64,000 nucleotides of DNA from Bordetella parapertussis (GTDB lineage Bacteria > Pseudomonadota > Gammaproteobacteria > Burkholderiales > Burkholderiaceae_B): NCBI GenBank assembly GCA_945897365.1, contig CAMDFD010000003.1:1-64000 (forward strand), read 5' to 3'. Below are positions 16,657 through 26,138 of this stretch, in pieces; the stretch's first letter is position 1, and each line of letters opens with the position of its first letter. A model generated the notes under the pieces. The model made no database searches. It was not told where the DNA came from and saw nothing but the letters and a program-made list of their open reading frames with translations. The position numbers were made by a program, and so were the translations under genes.

Positions 16657-18072
16657 ATGAACGCACCACACGATATTCAATCTTTGCGCTGTCCGCTTCC
16701 TGAGGAAATGATCACCGAGTTGAAGGCTCGGTTTGGTGATCGTTTTTCTATGGCTAATGCGGTCAGAGATCATCATGGCCGCGATGAGTCACCGTATCCG
16801 TCGATGTTGCCCGATGGGGTTGTCTTTGCTGAAAGTACCGAGGAGGTTGTTGCGGTTGTCAAGCTGTGTGATAAACATTGTGTGCCGCTGATTCCCTATG
16901 GTTCTGGCTCATCCCTAGAAGGCCATATTTTGGCGGTACAAGGTGGCATCAGCTTGGATCTGACCAGGATGAACAAGATTGTCGCCCTGCATGCGGAGGA
17001 TCAAACGGTCACCGTGCAGGCAGGCTTGACGCGCAAACAGCTCAATGAACAGATTCGAGATACAGGGTTGTTTTTCCCCATTGACCCGGGGGCTGATGCT
17101 TCGCTGGGTGGGATGTCGGCCACGCGTGCGTCGGGAACGAATGCCGTGCGTTATGGCACGATGCGTGAAAACGTTGTGAATCTTACGGTTGTGACGGCTC
17201 AAGGCAATGTGATTCGGACTGCGCGCCGAGCGAGAAAATCATCGGCAGGCTACGATTTGACGCGCCTGTTTGTAGGTAGTGAGGGTACGCTCGGTGTGAT
17301 CACAGAAGTCACCGTAAAACTGTATCCTCAGCCCGAGGCCGTCAGCGCGGCGGTATGTAATTTTCCTAGCGTGCATGAGGCTGTTGCCTGCGTAATCCAG
17401 ACGATTCAGCTTGGCGTCCCTGTTGCGCGCGTCGAGTTGATGAATGCGGATGCTGTGCGCGCGAGCAATCTCTACAGCAAACTGACCTTGCGTGAAACAC
17501 CACTTTTACTATTTGAGTTTCACGGCAGCGACGCCAGTGTTAAAGAGCAGGCTCAGACTGTGCAAGAGTTGGCCAAGGATTGTGGTGGCATGGACTTTGA
17601 GTGGGCTGAGCGTCCCGAGGATCGCAATCGACTTTGGACTGCGCGCCACAATGCGTATTTTGCAGGCTTGCAGTTACGTCCGGGTTGCAAGGCCAGCACG
17701 ACCGATGTCTGTGTGCCTATTTCCAGACTTGCGGAGTGTATTGATGCCGCCACAGAGGCCTTGTCAAAGGTCAGTTTCCCAAGCACGATTGTGGGACACG
17801 TCGGTGACGGAAATTTTCATGTACTGATGTTGCTGGATCCCAACAATGAGAGCGAGTGGCAGGAGTCCGAGCGCTTGAATTATCAGCTGGTGACGCAAGC
17901 GATTGATGCGGACGGTACGTGTACCGGTGAGCACGGTATTGGCCTGCATAAAAAACAGTTCATGGCGCGTGAGCATGGTGAGGACGCTCTTGACCTAATG
18001 CGCACGCTTAAACAATCCTTTGATCCCAATAATATCCTCAATCCTGGAAAGGTCATTGACCCCCGCATTTAA
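16657..18072 (+). CDS. FAD-linked D-2-hydroxyacid dehydrogenase (D-lactate dehydrogenase-like)
   Basis: 471 aa. FAD-binding PCMH domain at ~50-230 with PYGSGSSLEGH, GADASLGGMSATRASGTNAVRYG and LFVGSEGTLGVITE; C-terminal FAD-oxidase domain with VGHVGDGNFH and TCTGEHGIGLHKKQFM. The His clusters fit the metal/hydroxyacid site of D-lactate dehydrogenase (cytochrome type, LDHD/DLD family). It oxidises a D-2-hydroxyacid and hands electrons to a carrier. It lies 61 bp before glcD but is a separate paralogue, so this locus has two enzymes of the same family in tandem. Confidence 0.88.
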   Translation: MNAPHDIQSLRCPLPEEMITELKARFGDRFSMANAVRDHHGRDESPYPSMLPDGVVFAESTEEVVAVVKLCDKHCVPLIPYGSGSSLEGHILAVQGGISLDLTRMNKIVALHAEDQTVTVQAGLTRKQLNEQIRDTGLFFPIDPGADASLGGMSATRASGTNAVRYGTMRENVVNLTVVTAQGNVIRTARRARKSSAGYDLTRLFVGSEGTLGVITEVTVKLYPQPEAVSAAVCNFPSVHEAVACVIQTIQLGVPVARVELMNADAVRASNLYSKLTLRETPLLLFEFHGSDASVKEQAQTVQELAKDCGGMDFEWAERPEDRNRLWTARHNAYFAGLQLRPGCKASTTDVCVPISRLAECIDAATEALSKVSFPSTIVGHVGDGNFHVLMLLDPNNESEWQESERLNYQLVTQAIDADGTCTGEHGIGLHKKQFMAREHGEDALDLMRTLKQSFDPNNILNPGKVIDPRI

Positions 18073-18133
18073 GGCATACATCGGGTAAGTCCTGTCCTGC
18101 GCAAACTTGTCTTACGCGCTATTGTTGAGTCCT

Positions 18134-19630
18134 ATGAATGCGATCATCGATACTGGCTTATCCCCCTTAATGGTGCCACCCAAAGAAGAGGTGGTCCTTG
18201 CACTGCGCGCTGCGGTTCCCCCGCATTGTGTGCTCAGTCGCGAGGAGGAAACGCGTCCGTACGAGTGTGATGGCTTGTCTCTATACCGATCGCTTCCGAT
18301 GGCTGTGGTGTTGCCTGAGACCGAGGCACAACTTCAAAATGTCTTGAAAGTCTGTAAGCGTCTGAATGTGCCTGTCGTGGCGCGAGGCGCTGGCACTGGT
18401 CTGTCGGGTGGCGCGATGCCGCATGCCCAAGGCGTCTTGCTGGGGCTCGCTAAATTTAACAAGATTAAACATATCGATGCAGAAGCTGCCCTCGCTGTGG
18501 TCCAGCCAGGGGTGCGTAATTTGGCTGTTTCAGAGGCCGCTGCACCTTATGGTTTGTATTATGCGCCGGACCCCTCTAGTCAGATCGCTTGCACGATTGG
18601 AGGCAACGTCGCGGAAAACTCTGGGGGCGTACATTGCCTGAAGTATGGTCTGACGATTCATAATGTTCTCAAAGTCCGCATGGTGACGATGGAGGGAGAG
18701 ATTGTCGAACTCGGCTCTCTGGCTCCAGATAGTCCTGGCCCAGATTTATTGTCTGTCTTCGTTGGTTCAGAGGGCATGCTGGGTGTAGTGACCGAGGTCA
18801 CCTTGCGTTTGACTCCCAAGCCTGCTTTGGCAAGCGTCATCATGGCAAGTTTTGATGACGTGGAAAAGGCCAGTGACGCTGTGGGCAAGATCATCGGCGC
18901 TGGCATCATTCCCGCCGGGCTCGAAATGATGGACAAACAGGCTACGCAGATGGTGGAGCCTTTTGTTAAAGCCGGCTATGACATGGATGCCGAAGCGATT
19001 TTGTTATGCGAATCGGACGGCACAGTCGAAGAAGTCGCCGAAGAATTGCAGCGCATGGAGCAGGTGTTTCAGCGTGCTGGGGCCACTCGGCTTCAGGTTT
19101 CAACCAGCGAAGCCGAGAGATTAAGGTTTTGGGCAGGCCGTAAAAATGCCTTTCCGGCAGCGGGACGCGTTTCTCCTGATTACTACTGTATGGATGGCAC
19201 GATTCCACGACGCCGTTTGGGCGATGTTTTAAAGGCAATTCAAGGCATGGAGACTCAGTTTGGACTGCGTTGCGCCAATGTGTTTCATGCTGGTGACGGC
19301 AATCTACATCCCTTGATTTTGTTTAATTCAAACATCGCAGACGAAGTGCGGCGTGCCGAGGATTTTGGGGCTGCGATTCTTGAGCTTTGTGTCGAAGTCG
19401 GAGGTACCATCACCGGTGAGCATGGCGTCGGCATGGAAAAGATCAATCAGATGTGCGTGCAGTTCAGTCGCGATGAGCTTGATATGTTCTTGGCCGTCAA
19501 ACGTGCTTTTGATCCAGCTTGTTTGCTCAATCCTGAAAAGGTGATCCCGACGTTGGCGCGTTGCGCTGAGTACGGCAAGATGCATGTGCATGGTGGGGCA
19601 CTTGCCTTTCCAGATTTGCCGAGATTTTGA
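18134..19630 (+). CDS. glcD: Glycolate oxidase subunit GlcD (FAD-linked)
   Basis: 498 aa from the ATG at 18134 (E. coli GlcD has 499); an in-frame TTG at 18107 is the alternative start. FAD domain motifs ARGAGTGLSGGAMPHAQG and IACTIGGNVAENSGGVHCLKYG; C-terminal CANVFHAGDGNLHP and GGTITGEHGVGMEK. Catalytic flavoprotein of the three-subunit complex that oxidises glycolate to glyoxylate. glcE starts 3 bp after its stop, so glcDEF is one operon. Confidence 0.94.
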   Translation: MNAIIDTGLSPLMVPPKEEVVLALRAAVPPHCVLSREEETRPYECDGLSLYRSLPMAVVLPETEAQLQNVLKVCKRLNVPVVARGAGTGLSGGAMPHAQGVLLGLAKFNKIKHIDAEAALAVVQPGVRNLAVSEAAAPYGLYYAPDPSSQIACTIGGNVAENSGGVHCLKYGLTIHNVLKVRMVTMEGEIVELGSLAPDSPGPDLLSVFVGSEGMLGVVTEVTLRLTPKPALASVIMASFDDVEKASDAVGKIIGAGIIPAGLEMMDKQATQMVEPFVKAGYDMDAEAILLCESDGTVEEVAEELQRMEQVFQRAGATRLQVSTSEAERLRFWAGRKNAFPAAGRVSPDYYCMDGTIPRRRLGDVLKAIQGMETQFGLRCANVFHAGDGNLHPLILFNSNIADEVRRAEDFGAAILELCVEVGGTITGEHGVGMEKINQMCVQFSRDELDMFLAVKRAFDPACLLNPEKVIPTLARCAEYGKMHVHGGALAFPDLPRF

Positions 19631-19633
19631 CGT

Positions 19634-20734
19634 ATGACAAACTACCTAATTTCTCAGTTGATCGAGCAAGTATTGTCTGCGCGCGCGAGCTTTAAACCTA
19701 TCCAGATTCGTGGTGGTGGGACTAAATCTTTTTATGGAAATACCTATGATCGTGCTGGAGAAACTCCAGTGATCTTGGATATGAGAAGCGCGCGCGGGAT
19801 CGTCAACTACCATCCCTCGGAGTTGGTGATCACAGCCTTAGCGGGTACGCCACTGCAGGAGATTGTCGATACATTGGATGCTTCAGGTCAGATGCTGGCC
19901 TTTGAACCACCCGCCTTCGGCGCAGGTGCGACGATTGGTGGCTGCGTATCCGCGGGCCTTGCTGGGCCTGGACGCTATGCGGCAGGTCCGGTCAAGGATT
20001 ATGTCTTGGGGGCGCACTTGTTGGATGCGCAAGGGCGCATATTAAAGTTTGGCGGCGAGGTCATGAAAAACGTGGCAGGCTATGACGTCTCGCGTTTACT
20101 GACAGGTGCCTTGGGGATGTTTGGTGCTTTGACGCAGGTTTCCATCAAGGTGGCGCCTAAACCCTTCGAGGTTTGTACGCTTGAGTGGGATATGGACGAA
20201 TCCGCCGCTTTGGCGAAATGTCTGAGCTGGCGTGCCAAACCCCTCCCTATTTCTGCAACGTCATGGGAGTCAATCGGTGGGTCAGGGCGTTTGCGAGTCC
20301 GTTTAGCAGGTGCTGCCGCAGCGCTCTTTTCTGCGAGGCAAGTGCTTGGCGGGGATATCATGGATTCGCAAGAGGCTGCTCAGTATTGGATTGCGTTGAG
20401 AGAACAGACTCTTGCATTTTTCTCCACATCCGTTTTGTGGCGTATCGCCTGCGCGCCTGGTACGGCAGCGTTGAATGCTGGACCGACTTTAATTGAATGG
20501 GGTGGAGGTCAACGCTGGATTGCTGCCGATGCAGACCCTCAGTCATTTCGCAGTTTGGCTGAGCAGGCGGGTGGGCATGCGACGCTGTTCAGACCTGCTC
20601 AAGGTAGAGCGTTACCACCTCAGGGTGTATTCCATCCATTAAGCCAAGGTGCAGCCACCATTGTGCGAAGACTCAAGGAAGAGTTTGATCCTAAGTCGGT
20701 TTTCAACCCCGGTCGTTTGATCGCAGGTCTATAA
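19634..20734 (+). CDS. glcE: Glycolate oxidase subunit GlcE (FAD-binding)
   Basis: 366 aa. A shorter FAD-binding subunit: IQIRGGGTKSFYG, GGCVSAGLAGPGRYAAGPVKDYVLG and GEVMKNVAGYDVSRLLTGALGMFG are the typical GlcE blocks. The C-terminus EEFDPKSVFNPGRLIAGL is shared with the GlcD family. It lies between glcD (3 bp) and glcF (10 bp). Confidence 0.94.
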   Translation: MTNYLISQLIEQVLSARASFKPIQIRGGGTKSFYGNTYDRAGETPVILDMRSARGIVNYHPSELVITALAGTPLQEIVDTLDASGQMLAFEPPAFGAGATIGGCVSAGLAGPGRYAAGPVKDYVLGAHLLDAQGRILKFGGEVMKNVAGYDVSRLLTGALGMFGALTQVSIKVAPKPFEVCTLEWDMDESAALAKCLSWRAKPLPISATSWESIGGSGRLRVRLAGAAAALFSARQVLGGDIMDSQEAAQYWIALREQTLAFFSTSVLWRIACAPGTAALNAGPTLIEWGGGQRWIAADADPQSFRSLAEQAGGHATLFRPAQGRALPPQGVFHPLSQGAATIVRRLKEEFDPKSVFNPGRLIAGL

Positions 20735-20744
20735 CGAGACAATC

Positions 20745-21974
20745 ATGCAGACCAATTTGGCGCAGTGGGCACGTGACTCTAAGCTCGGACAAGAAGCCGA
20801 CGACATTTTGCGTCGTTGCGTGCATTGTGGTTTCTGTACCGCGACATGTCCAACCTACCAGGTGCTTGGCGATGAGCTGGATAGCCCGAGAGGTCGTATC
20901 TATCTGATTAAAGAGGTTCTTGAGGGAAAAGAGCCCACACAGGCCACGCAACAGCATTTGGATCGTTGTCTGACTTGCCGTAATTGCGAAACAACGTGTC
21001 CCTCTGGAGTCGAGTACGGCCATCTTGTCGATATTGGACGTCAGATTGTCGAAGAAAAAGTGAAACGACCTTTGGGTCAACGACTTCAACGTACGCTCTT
21101 GCGCGAGGGGCTGACGTCGCGGTTCTTTGCACCTGCTTACAAGCTGGGACAATCACTTCGCGATTGGCTACCAGAATCCTTGCAACGTAAGGTCATTGCG
21201 CCTAGGCTGGTTGGCGATCGTCCCGTGACCTCTGGCCTTGCCCGTCAGATTCTTTTGTTATCGGGTTGTGTTCAACCAACGATGATGCCCTCGATTGATG
21301 CCGCAACAATTCGTGTGCTCAACCGTCTGGGGATTGGATCTCAAGTTGTAGCGGGGGCAGGCTGTTGTGGCGCACTGAGTTTTCATCTGGACGATCAGGA
21401 GCGCGCGCGTGCGCAGATGCGTCAAAACATTGATGCGTGGTTACCTTACGTCGAGTCTGGCAAGATCGAAGCGATCGTCATGAATGCCTCGGGCTGTGGC
21501 GCGATGGTGGTTGAGTATGCGCATCACCTGAGGGATGATCCTGTTTATTTACCCAAGGCTGAAAAAATTGTTTCTTTTGTGCGAGATATTGCACAGGTTG
21601 TCGGACCCCATGCGCAGGCGCTTGCTCAACACATTGATCCCTCGAAACTCCCGCAGAGACCTGTCTTTCATCCGCCATGCACCCTACAGCACTGGCAAGG
21701 CTTGCGTCCCGCGAGTGAGCAGCTGCTCGCCGCACTCGGACTGACTTTGCAACCGTTTACAGAAACGCATCTCTGTTGCGGCTCTGCGGGTGCTTATTCT
21801 GTGTTGCAACCTGAGATTTCGACCGAGCTGCGCGATCGTAAGCTCGGTCACCTGAATGCAGCCAAACCAGACATGATGTTGTCATCTAATATTGGCTGCA
21901 TTGGTCATTTGCAGAGCGGGACGGACACGCCGGTCCGTCACTGGATCGAAGCGGTCGATGCCGCGTTGAAATAA
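20745..21974 (+). CDS. glcF: Glycolate oxidase iron-sulfur subunit GlcF
   Basis: 409 aa. Two 4Fe-4S motifs, CVHCGFCTATCP at ~27-38 and CLTCRNCETTCP at ~77-88, followed by two CCG (cysteine-rich) domains (LLSGCVQPTMMP, GAGCCGALSFH, FHPPCTLQHWQG, HLCCGSAGAYS). It passes electrons from GlcDE to the membrane quinone pool. The stop codon is immediately followed by the stop of the convergent pntB, with no intergenic base, so no terminator separates the two. Confidence 0.95.
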   Translation: MQTNLAQWARDSKLGQEADDILRRCVHCGFCTATCPTYQVLGDELDSPRGRIYLIKEVLEGKEPTQATQQHLDRCLTCRNCETTCPSGVEYGHLVDIGRQIVEEKVKRPLGQRLQRTLLREGLTSRFFAPAYKLGQSLRDWLPESLQRKVIAPRLVGDRPVTSGLARQILLLSGCVQPTMMPSIDAATIRVLNRLGIGSQVVAGAGCCGALSFHLDDQERARAQMRQNIDAWLPYVESGKIEAIVMNASGCGAMVVEYAHHLRDDPVYLPKAEKIVSFVRDIAQVVGPHAQALAQHIDPSKLPQRPVFHPPCTLQHWQGLRPASEQLLAALGLTLQPFTETHLCCGSAGAYSVLQPEISTELRDRKLGHLNAAKPDMMLSSNIGCIGHLQSGTDTPVRHWIEAVDAALK

Positions 21975-23423
21975 TTAAGAGTGACCGACCGCTTTGACGA
22001 GGTCTTCAATGACCTTTTTTGCATCGCCAAAGACCATCATGGTTTTGTCCATATAGAACAGTTCGTTATCCAGACCTGCGTAGCCTGAGGCCATGGAGCG
22101 CTTGTTGACGATAATCGTCTTTGCTTTGTAGGCTTCGAGGATCGGCATACCTGCGATGGGTGACTTGGGGTCTGTTTTAGCGGCGGGGTTCACCACATCA
22201 TTGGCGCCCAACACCAACACAACATCCGTTTGCGCAAATTCGCTGTTGATGTCTTCCATTTCGAACACCTGATCGTAAGGGACTTCGGCCTCAGCGAGCA
22301 AAACGTTCATGTGGCCTGGCATACGTCCGGCGACAGGGTGGATGGCATATTTGACGGTCACGCCTCGTTCGGTGAGTTTTTCAGCCAATTCTTTGAGTGC
22401 ATGCTGTGCGCGCGCGACAGCTAAACCATAGCCTGGCACGATGGTGACGGTTTCTGCATTCGTCAACAAAAATGCGACATCATCGGAGCTACCTGAACGC
22501 ACGGTGCGTTGGACGCCATCTCCAGCAGCGGGGCCTGCATCGGTTGCGCCACCAAAGCCACCCAAGATCACGTTAAAGAAGGACCGGTTCATGGCCTTGC
22601 ACATGATGTAGGACAAAATCGCGCCAGAGGAGCCTACCAAGGAGCCCGCGATAATCAGCATCGGGTTGTTGAGAGAAAAGCCAATGCCTGCCGCGGCCCA
22701 GCCAGAGTAACTGTTGAGCATTGACACCACCACGGGCATATCCGCGCCACCAATCGGGATGATGATCAGCACACCCAGGATAAAAGCGATGACCGTCATG
22801 ATGACAAAGGGTGTCCAGTCTTGCGTCAGCATGAACCAGATGCCGCAGCCAAGCATGATCAGTGCTAAAGCCAGATTAACCATGTGCTGCCCGGCAAAAA
22901 CGACTGGTGCACCCTGGAAAAGACGAAACTTGTATTTGCCAGAGAGCTTGCCAAACGCGATCACTGAACCGGAGAAGGTAATGGCACCCACAAAAGTGCC
23001 AATAAACAGTTCAAGGCGGTTACCAAAAGGGATGGGCACGCCTTTGGCCGCAACAATGCTAAAGGCGTGCGGTTCGGCCACAATGGCGACGGCGATCGCG
23101 ACGGCTGCCAAACCAATCATGCTGTGCATGAACGCGACGAGCTCAGGCATTTTGGTCATTTCCACGCGCTTGGCCATGAGCGTGCCAACCGTGCCACCGA
23201 TAAGCAGCCCCACAAGCACCCAAGCCAAACCAACACCCGCCTGTGCCTCGCGAGAGAGGCTGACAATCAGTGCTGCAGTGGTCAACACGGCGATGACCAT
23301 GCCTGCCATGCCAAAGGCGTTACCCAGACGCGACGTCGTGGGATGAGACAAACCTTTGAGCGCCTGAATGAAGCAAACCGACGCAATCAGATAGAAAAGG
23401 GTGACGACGTTAATGGAAATCAT
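21975..23423 (-). CDS. pntB: NAD(P)+ transhydrogenase subunit beta
   Basis: 482 aa. Nine or so membrane helices over residues 1-270, then the NADP(H)-binding domain III with VPGYGLAVARAQHAL, YAIHPVAGRMPGHMNVLLAEA, VLGANDVVNPAA and NKRSMASGYAGLDN. Proton-translocating enzyme coupling hydride transfer from NADH to NADP+ with proton entry. ATG at 23423 overlaps the pntAb stop (ATGA). It ends exactly where glcF ends on the other strand. Confidence 0.96.
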   Translation of the reverse strand: MISINVVTLFYLIASVCFIQALKGLSHPTTSRLGNAFGMAGMVIAVLTTAALIVSLSREAQAGVGLAWVLVGLLIGGTVGTLMAKRVEMTKMPELVAFMHSMIGLAAVAIAVAIVAEPHAFSIVAAKGVPIPFGNRLELFIGTFVGAITFSGSVIAFGKLSGKYKFRLFQGAPVVFAGQHMVNLALALIMLGCGIWFMLTQDWTPFVIMTVIAFILGVLIIIPIGGADMPVVVSMLNSYSGWAAAGIGFSLNNPMLIIAGSLVGSSGAILSYIMCKAMNRSFFNVILGGFGGATDAGPAAGDGVQRTVRSGSSDDVAFLLTNAETVTIVPGYGLAVARAQHALKELAEKLTERGVTVKYAIHPVAGRMPGHMNVLLAEAEVPYDQVFEMEDINSEFAQTDVVLVLGANDVVNPAAKTDPKSPIAGMPILEAYKAKTIIVNKRSMASGYAGLDNELFYMDKTMMVFGDAKKVIEDLVKAVGHS

Positions 23424-23761
23424 GCGTGGCTCCCATGATCTGACGCCTTGTCTTTGGCTGTTTTGTCTTTAGGGGCTTTCTTTTTAAACATCTCGAGCAT
23501 GCGTCGGGTGACCAGAAAACCACCAAAGACGTTGACCGCAGCGAGTGCAACTGCAAAAACACCCATGCCGCGAGCCAGTCCACCCTCGGTAAGTGCGGCC
23601 GCTAACATCGCACCAACAATGACGATGGCCGAGATCGCGTTCGTGACGGCCATCAAGGGTGTATGCAGTGCGGGTGTGACATTCCAGACGACGTGATAGC
23701 CGATGTAGATCGCCAACACAAAAATGATGAGATTCACAAGGGTGGGGCTAATGGCTTCCAT
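23420..23761 (-). CDS. pntAb: NAD(P)+ transhydrogenase subunit alpha, membrane part (PntAb)
   Basis: 113 aa from the ATG at 23761, which overlaps the stop of pntAa as TAATG; a further upstream in-frame start lies inside pntAa. Three to four membrane helices (LIIFVLAIYIGYHVVW, TPLMAVTNAISAIVIVGAM, GVFAVALAAVNVFGGFLVTRRML) form domain II of the alpha chain, followed by a Lys-rich tail. The alpha subunit is split in two polypeptides here, as in Rhodospirillum and most Burkholderiales, not fused as in E. coli. Confidence 0.94.
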   Translation of the reverse strand: MEAISPTLVNLIIFVLAIYIGYHVVWNVTPALHTPLMAVTNAISAIVIVGAMLAAALTEGGLARGMGVFAVALAAVNVFGGFLVTRRMLEMFKKKAPKDKTAKDKASDHGSHA

Positions 23762-24879
23762 TATTTCTTCCTTAAGTTTTTGCCGCCTTCGCAGACGAGG
23801 CAAGCTGCAACGATATCGTCATCACGCGCGATGGCAAGATTGGCCTCTTTGTCGATGATGAGTTTGAGGAAGTCCAACACGTTGCGTGCGTAGAGTGCAG
23901 AGGCATCAGTGGGGAGCATGCCAGGCAGGTTGGTCAGGCCAACAAGTGCGACACCGTTTTCATAGACGACAAGACCCTTTTGAGAAAGAGGGCAGTTGCC
24001 GCCACGTTCAACTGCAAGGTCGACGATCACGGAACCGGGCTTCATTGCCCGCACGGTATCTGCTGAGATCAACGTCGGGGCCGGACGTCCTGGAATGAGT
24101 GCCGTAGAAATCACGATGTCGGCTTGTTTGCATCGCTCAGAGACCAAGACGGCCTGGCGTTGCATCCAACTGGCGGGCATGGGGCGTGCATAGCCACCTA
24201 CGCCTTTGGCAATTTCACGCTCCTCGTCTGTTTCAAACGGGACGTCGATGAATTTGGCACCAAGAGATTCGACTTGTTCCTTGGCAGCAGGACGCACATC
24301 GGAAGCCTCCACCACAGCGCCGAGCCTCTTGGCTGTCGCGATTGCTTGCAAGCCTGCAACACCCGTACCCAAAATGACAACGCGTGCAGCTTTGATAGTG
24401 CCTGCTGCAGTCATCATCATGGGGAACATGCGGCCGTAGTAGTGTGCGCCTAGCAAGACGGCTTTGTAACCGGCTAGGTTAGCCTGAGAGGACAACACGT
24501 CTAGGCTCTGAGCGCGCGTCGTGCGAGGCGCGGCCTCGAGCGCAAACGCGGTGATGCCTGCTTGCGCCATGGCATCGAGACCGGCTTCGTCAAAGGGATC
24601 GAGCATGCCGACCAAGGTGCTTCCAGCGGAAATGGACGTGAGTTCTAAATCGCTCGGTGCACGTACTTTGAGGATAAGCGGCGCGGCCAATGCTTGCGAA
24701 GCATCAACGATTTTTGCTCCAGCCTGTTCATAAGCTTGGTCTGTAAAGTGTGCAGCCAAGCCTGCGGCCTGTTCAACCAAGACTTCGTGTCCTGCGGCAA
24801 CGTACTTTTTAACCGTTTCCGGTGTAGCCGCCACACGTGTTTCGCTATCGCGGGTCTCGCGCGGGATTCCGATGCGCAT
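23761..24879 (-). CDS. pntAa: NAD(P)+ transhydrogenase subunit alpha, NAD(H)-binding part (PntAa)
   Basis: 372 aa from the ATG at 24879, which has GGAG 6 bp upstream; another ATG at 24891 is possible. Alanine dehydrogenase/PNT fold: MRIGIPRETRDSETRVAATP at the start, Rossmann segment ARVVILGTGVAGLQAIATAKRLGAVVEASDVRP at ~165-197, then RPAPTLISADTVRAMKPGSVIVDLAVERGGN. First gene of the pntAa-pntAb-pntB operon, all three joined by 1-4 bp overlaps; divergent from mnmA with a 142-bp shared upstream region. Confidence 0.95.
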   Translation of the reverse strand: MRIGIPRETRDSETRVAATPETVKKYVAAGHEVLVEQAAGLAAHFTDQAYEQAGAKIVDASQALAAPLILKVRAPSDLELTSISAGSTLVGMLDPFDEAGLDAMAQAGITAFALEAAPRTTRAQSLDVLSSQANLAGYKAVLLGAHYYGRMFPMMMTAAGTIKAARVVILGTGVAGLQAIATAKRLGAVVEASDVRPAAKEQVESLGAKFIDVPFETDEEREIAKGVGGYARPMPASWMQRQAVLVSERCKQADIVISTALIPGRPAPTLISADTVRAMKPGSVIVDLAVERGGNCPLSQKGLVVYENGVALVGLTNLPGMLPTDASALYARNVLDFLKLIIDKEANLAIARDDDIVAACLVCEGGKNLRKK

Positions 24880-25021
24880 CGAGATCTCCATTAAAAAGAT
24901 GATTAACCTTGCTTTATACACCAAGCAAGGGCTGTTTACCCCTGATTTAAAGCTTATTTACCTGCTGTGTATTCGAGTCTGTGTGTGGCTCGACTTTAAG
25001 TGCGACTACAATTTAAGCAAT

Positions 25022-26119
25022 ATGCAAACCTCAAAAAAACGTGTCGTCGTCGGAATGTCCGGCGGAGTTGACTCTTCTGTGACCGCTTGGCTCTTGAAAC
25101 AGCAGGGCTATGAGGTCATTGGTTTGTTCATGAAAAACTGGGAGGACGATGACGATTCCGAGTACTGTTCGACCAGACAAGACTGGCTTGACGCTGCGAG
25201 CGTGGCTGATGTGGTGGGCGTTGATATCGAGGCAGTGAATTTTGCTGCCGAATACAAAGATCGCGTTTTTGCCGATTTTTTGAGAGAGTACTCCGCGGGC
25301 CGTACCCCCAATCCTGATGTACTGTGCAATGCTGAAATCAAATTTAAAGCATTTCTTGATCATGCGATGACGCTCGGCGCCGATCATATTGCGACCGGCC
25401 ATTATGCCCGCGTGCGACAGAGGGGTGAGCGCTTTGAGCTCCTTAAAGCGCTCGACCATACCAAGGACCAGAGCTATTTTTTACACAGGCTAAATCAAGC
25501 GCAACTCGCCCGCACGCTTTTTCCCTTGGGTGAAATCAATAAAACTGAGGTCAGGCGGATCGCACTTGAACTTGGCTTGCCTAATGCAACGAAAAAGGAC
25601 TCGACGGGGATTTGCTTTATCGGTGAAAGACCTTTCAGAGAGTTTCTCAACCGCTATTTGCCGACTCAACCAGGTCCGATTTTGACAGAAAAGGGTCTAC
25701 AGATTGGTGTGCATCAAGGTCTTTCGTTTTATACCCTTGGGCAGCGCAAGGGCTTGGGGATCGGGGGTGTCAAGGGGCATCAGCACGCAGATGGGACGGG
25801 GCCTGTCTGGTATGTGGCACGTAAGGATATGGCCCGTAATACGCTCTATGTGGTCGAAGGGCATGAGCACCCTTGGCTGTTGGCTCAGACACTCGTCGCA
25901 GATCAGCATAGCTGGGTGAGTGGTGTTGTGCCCATTGCGGGTCGATATTCAGCGAAGACAAGATACCGCCAACACGACGCCCTATGCGAGCTCGTTGATA
26001 GCCCCCAAGAAAATGCGTTTGGTTTGACATTTGATCAGCCACAGTGGGCCGTAACACCAGGCCAGTCCGCTGTTTTATACGATGGTGATGTCTGCTTGGG
26101 TGGCGGAATGATTGCTTAG
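25022..26119 (+). CDS. mnmA: tRNA-specific 2-thiouridylase MnmA
   Basis: 365 aa from the ATG at 25022, which gives the conserved RVVVGMSGGVDSSV PP-loop; the frame stays open further upstream but without conserved sequence. It forms 2-thiouridine at position 34 of Lys, Glu and Gln tRNAs. The catalytic cysteines are in NPDVLCNAEIKF and DSTGICFIGERPF. Standard length, monocistronic, followed by a convergent GST gene 19 bp away. Confidence 0.95.
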   Translation: MQTSKKRVVVGMSGGVDSSVTAWLLKQQGYEVIGLFMKNWEDDDDSEYCSTRQDWLDAASVADVVGVDIEAVNFAAEYKDRVFADFLREYSAGRTPNPDVLCNAEIKFKAFLDHAMTLGADHIATGHYARVRQRGERFELLKALDHTKDQSYFLHRLNQAQLARTLFPLGEINKTEVRRIALELGLPNATKKDSTGICFIGERPFREFLNRYLPTQPGPILTEKGLQIGVHQGLSFYTLGQRKGLGIGGVKGHQHADGTGPVWYVARKDMARNTLYVVEGHEHPWLLAQTLVADQHSWVSGVVPIAGRYSAKTRYRQHDALCELVDSPQENAFGLTFDQPQWAVTPGQSAVLYDGDVCLGGGMIA

Positions 26120-26138
26120 TGCACAGTTGCTGAGCGCA

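Noticed and set aside
24985..25012. Promoter for mnmA with TACAAT at 25007
   Set aside because: No acceptable -35 element at 16-18 bp, and the start point would leave almost no leader.
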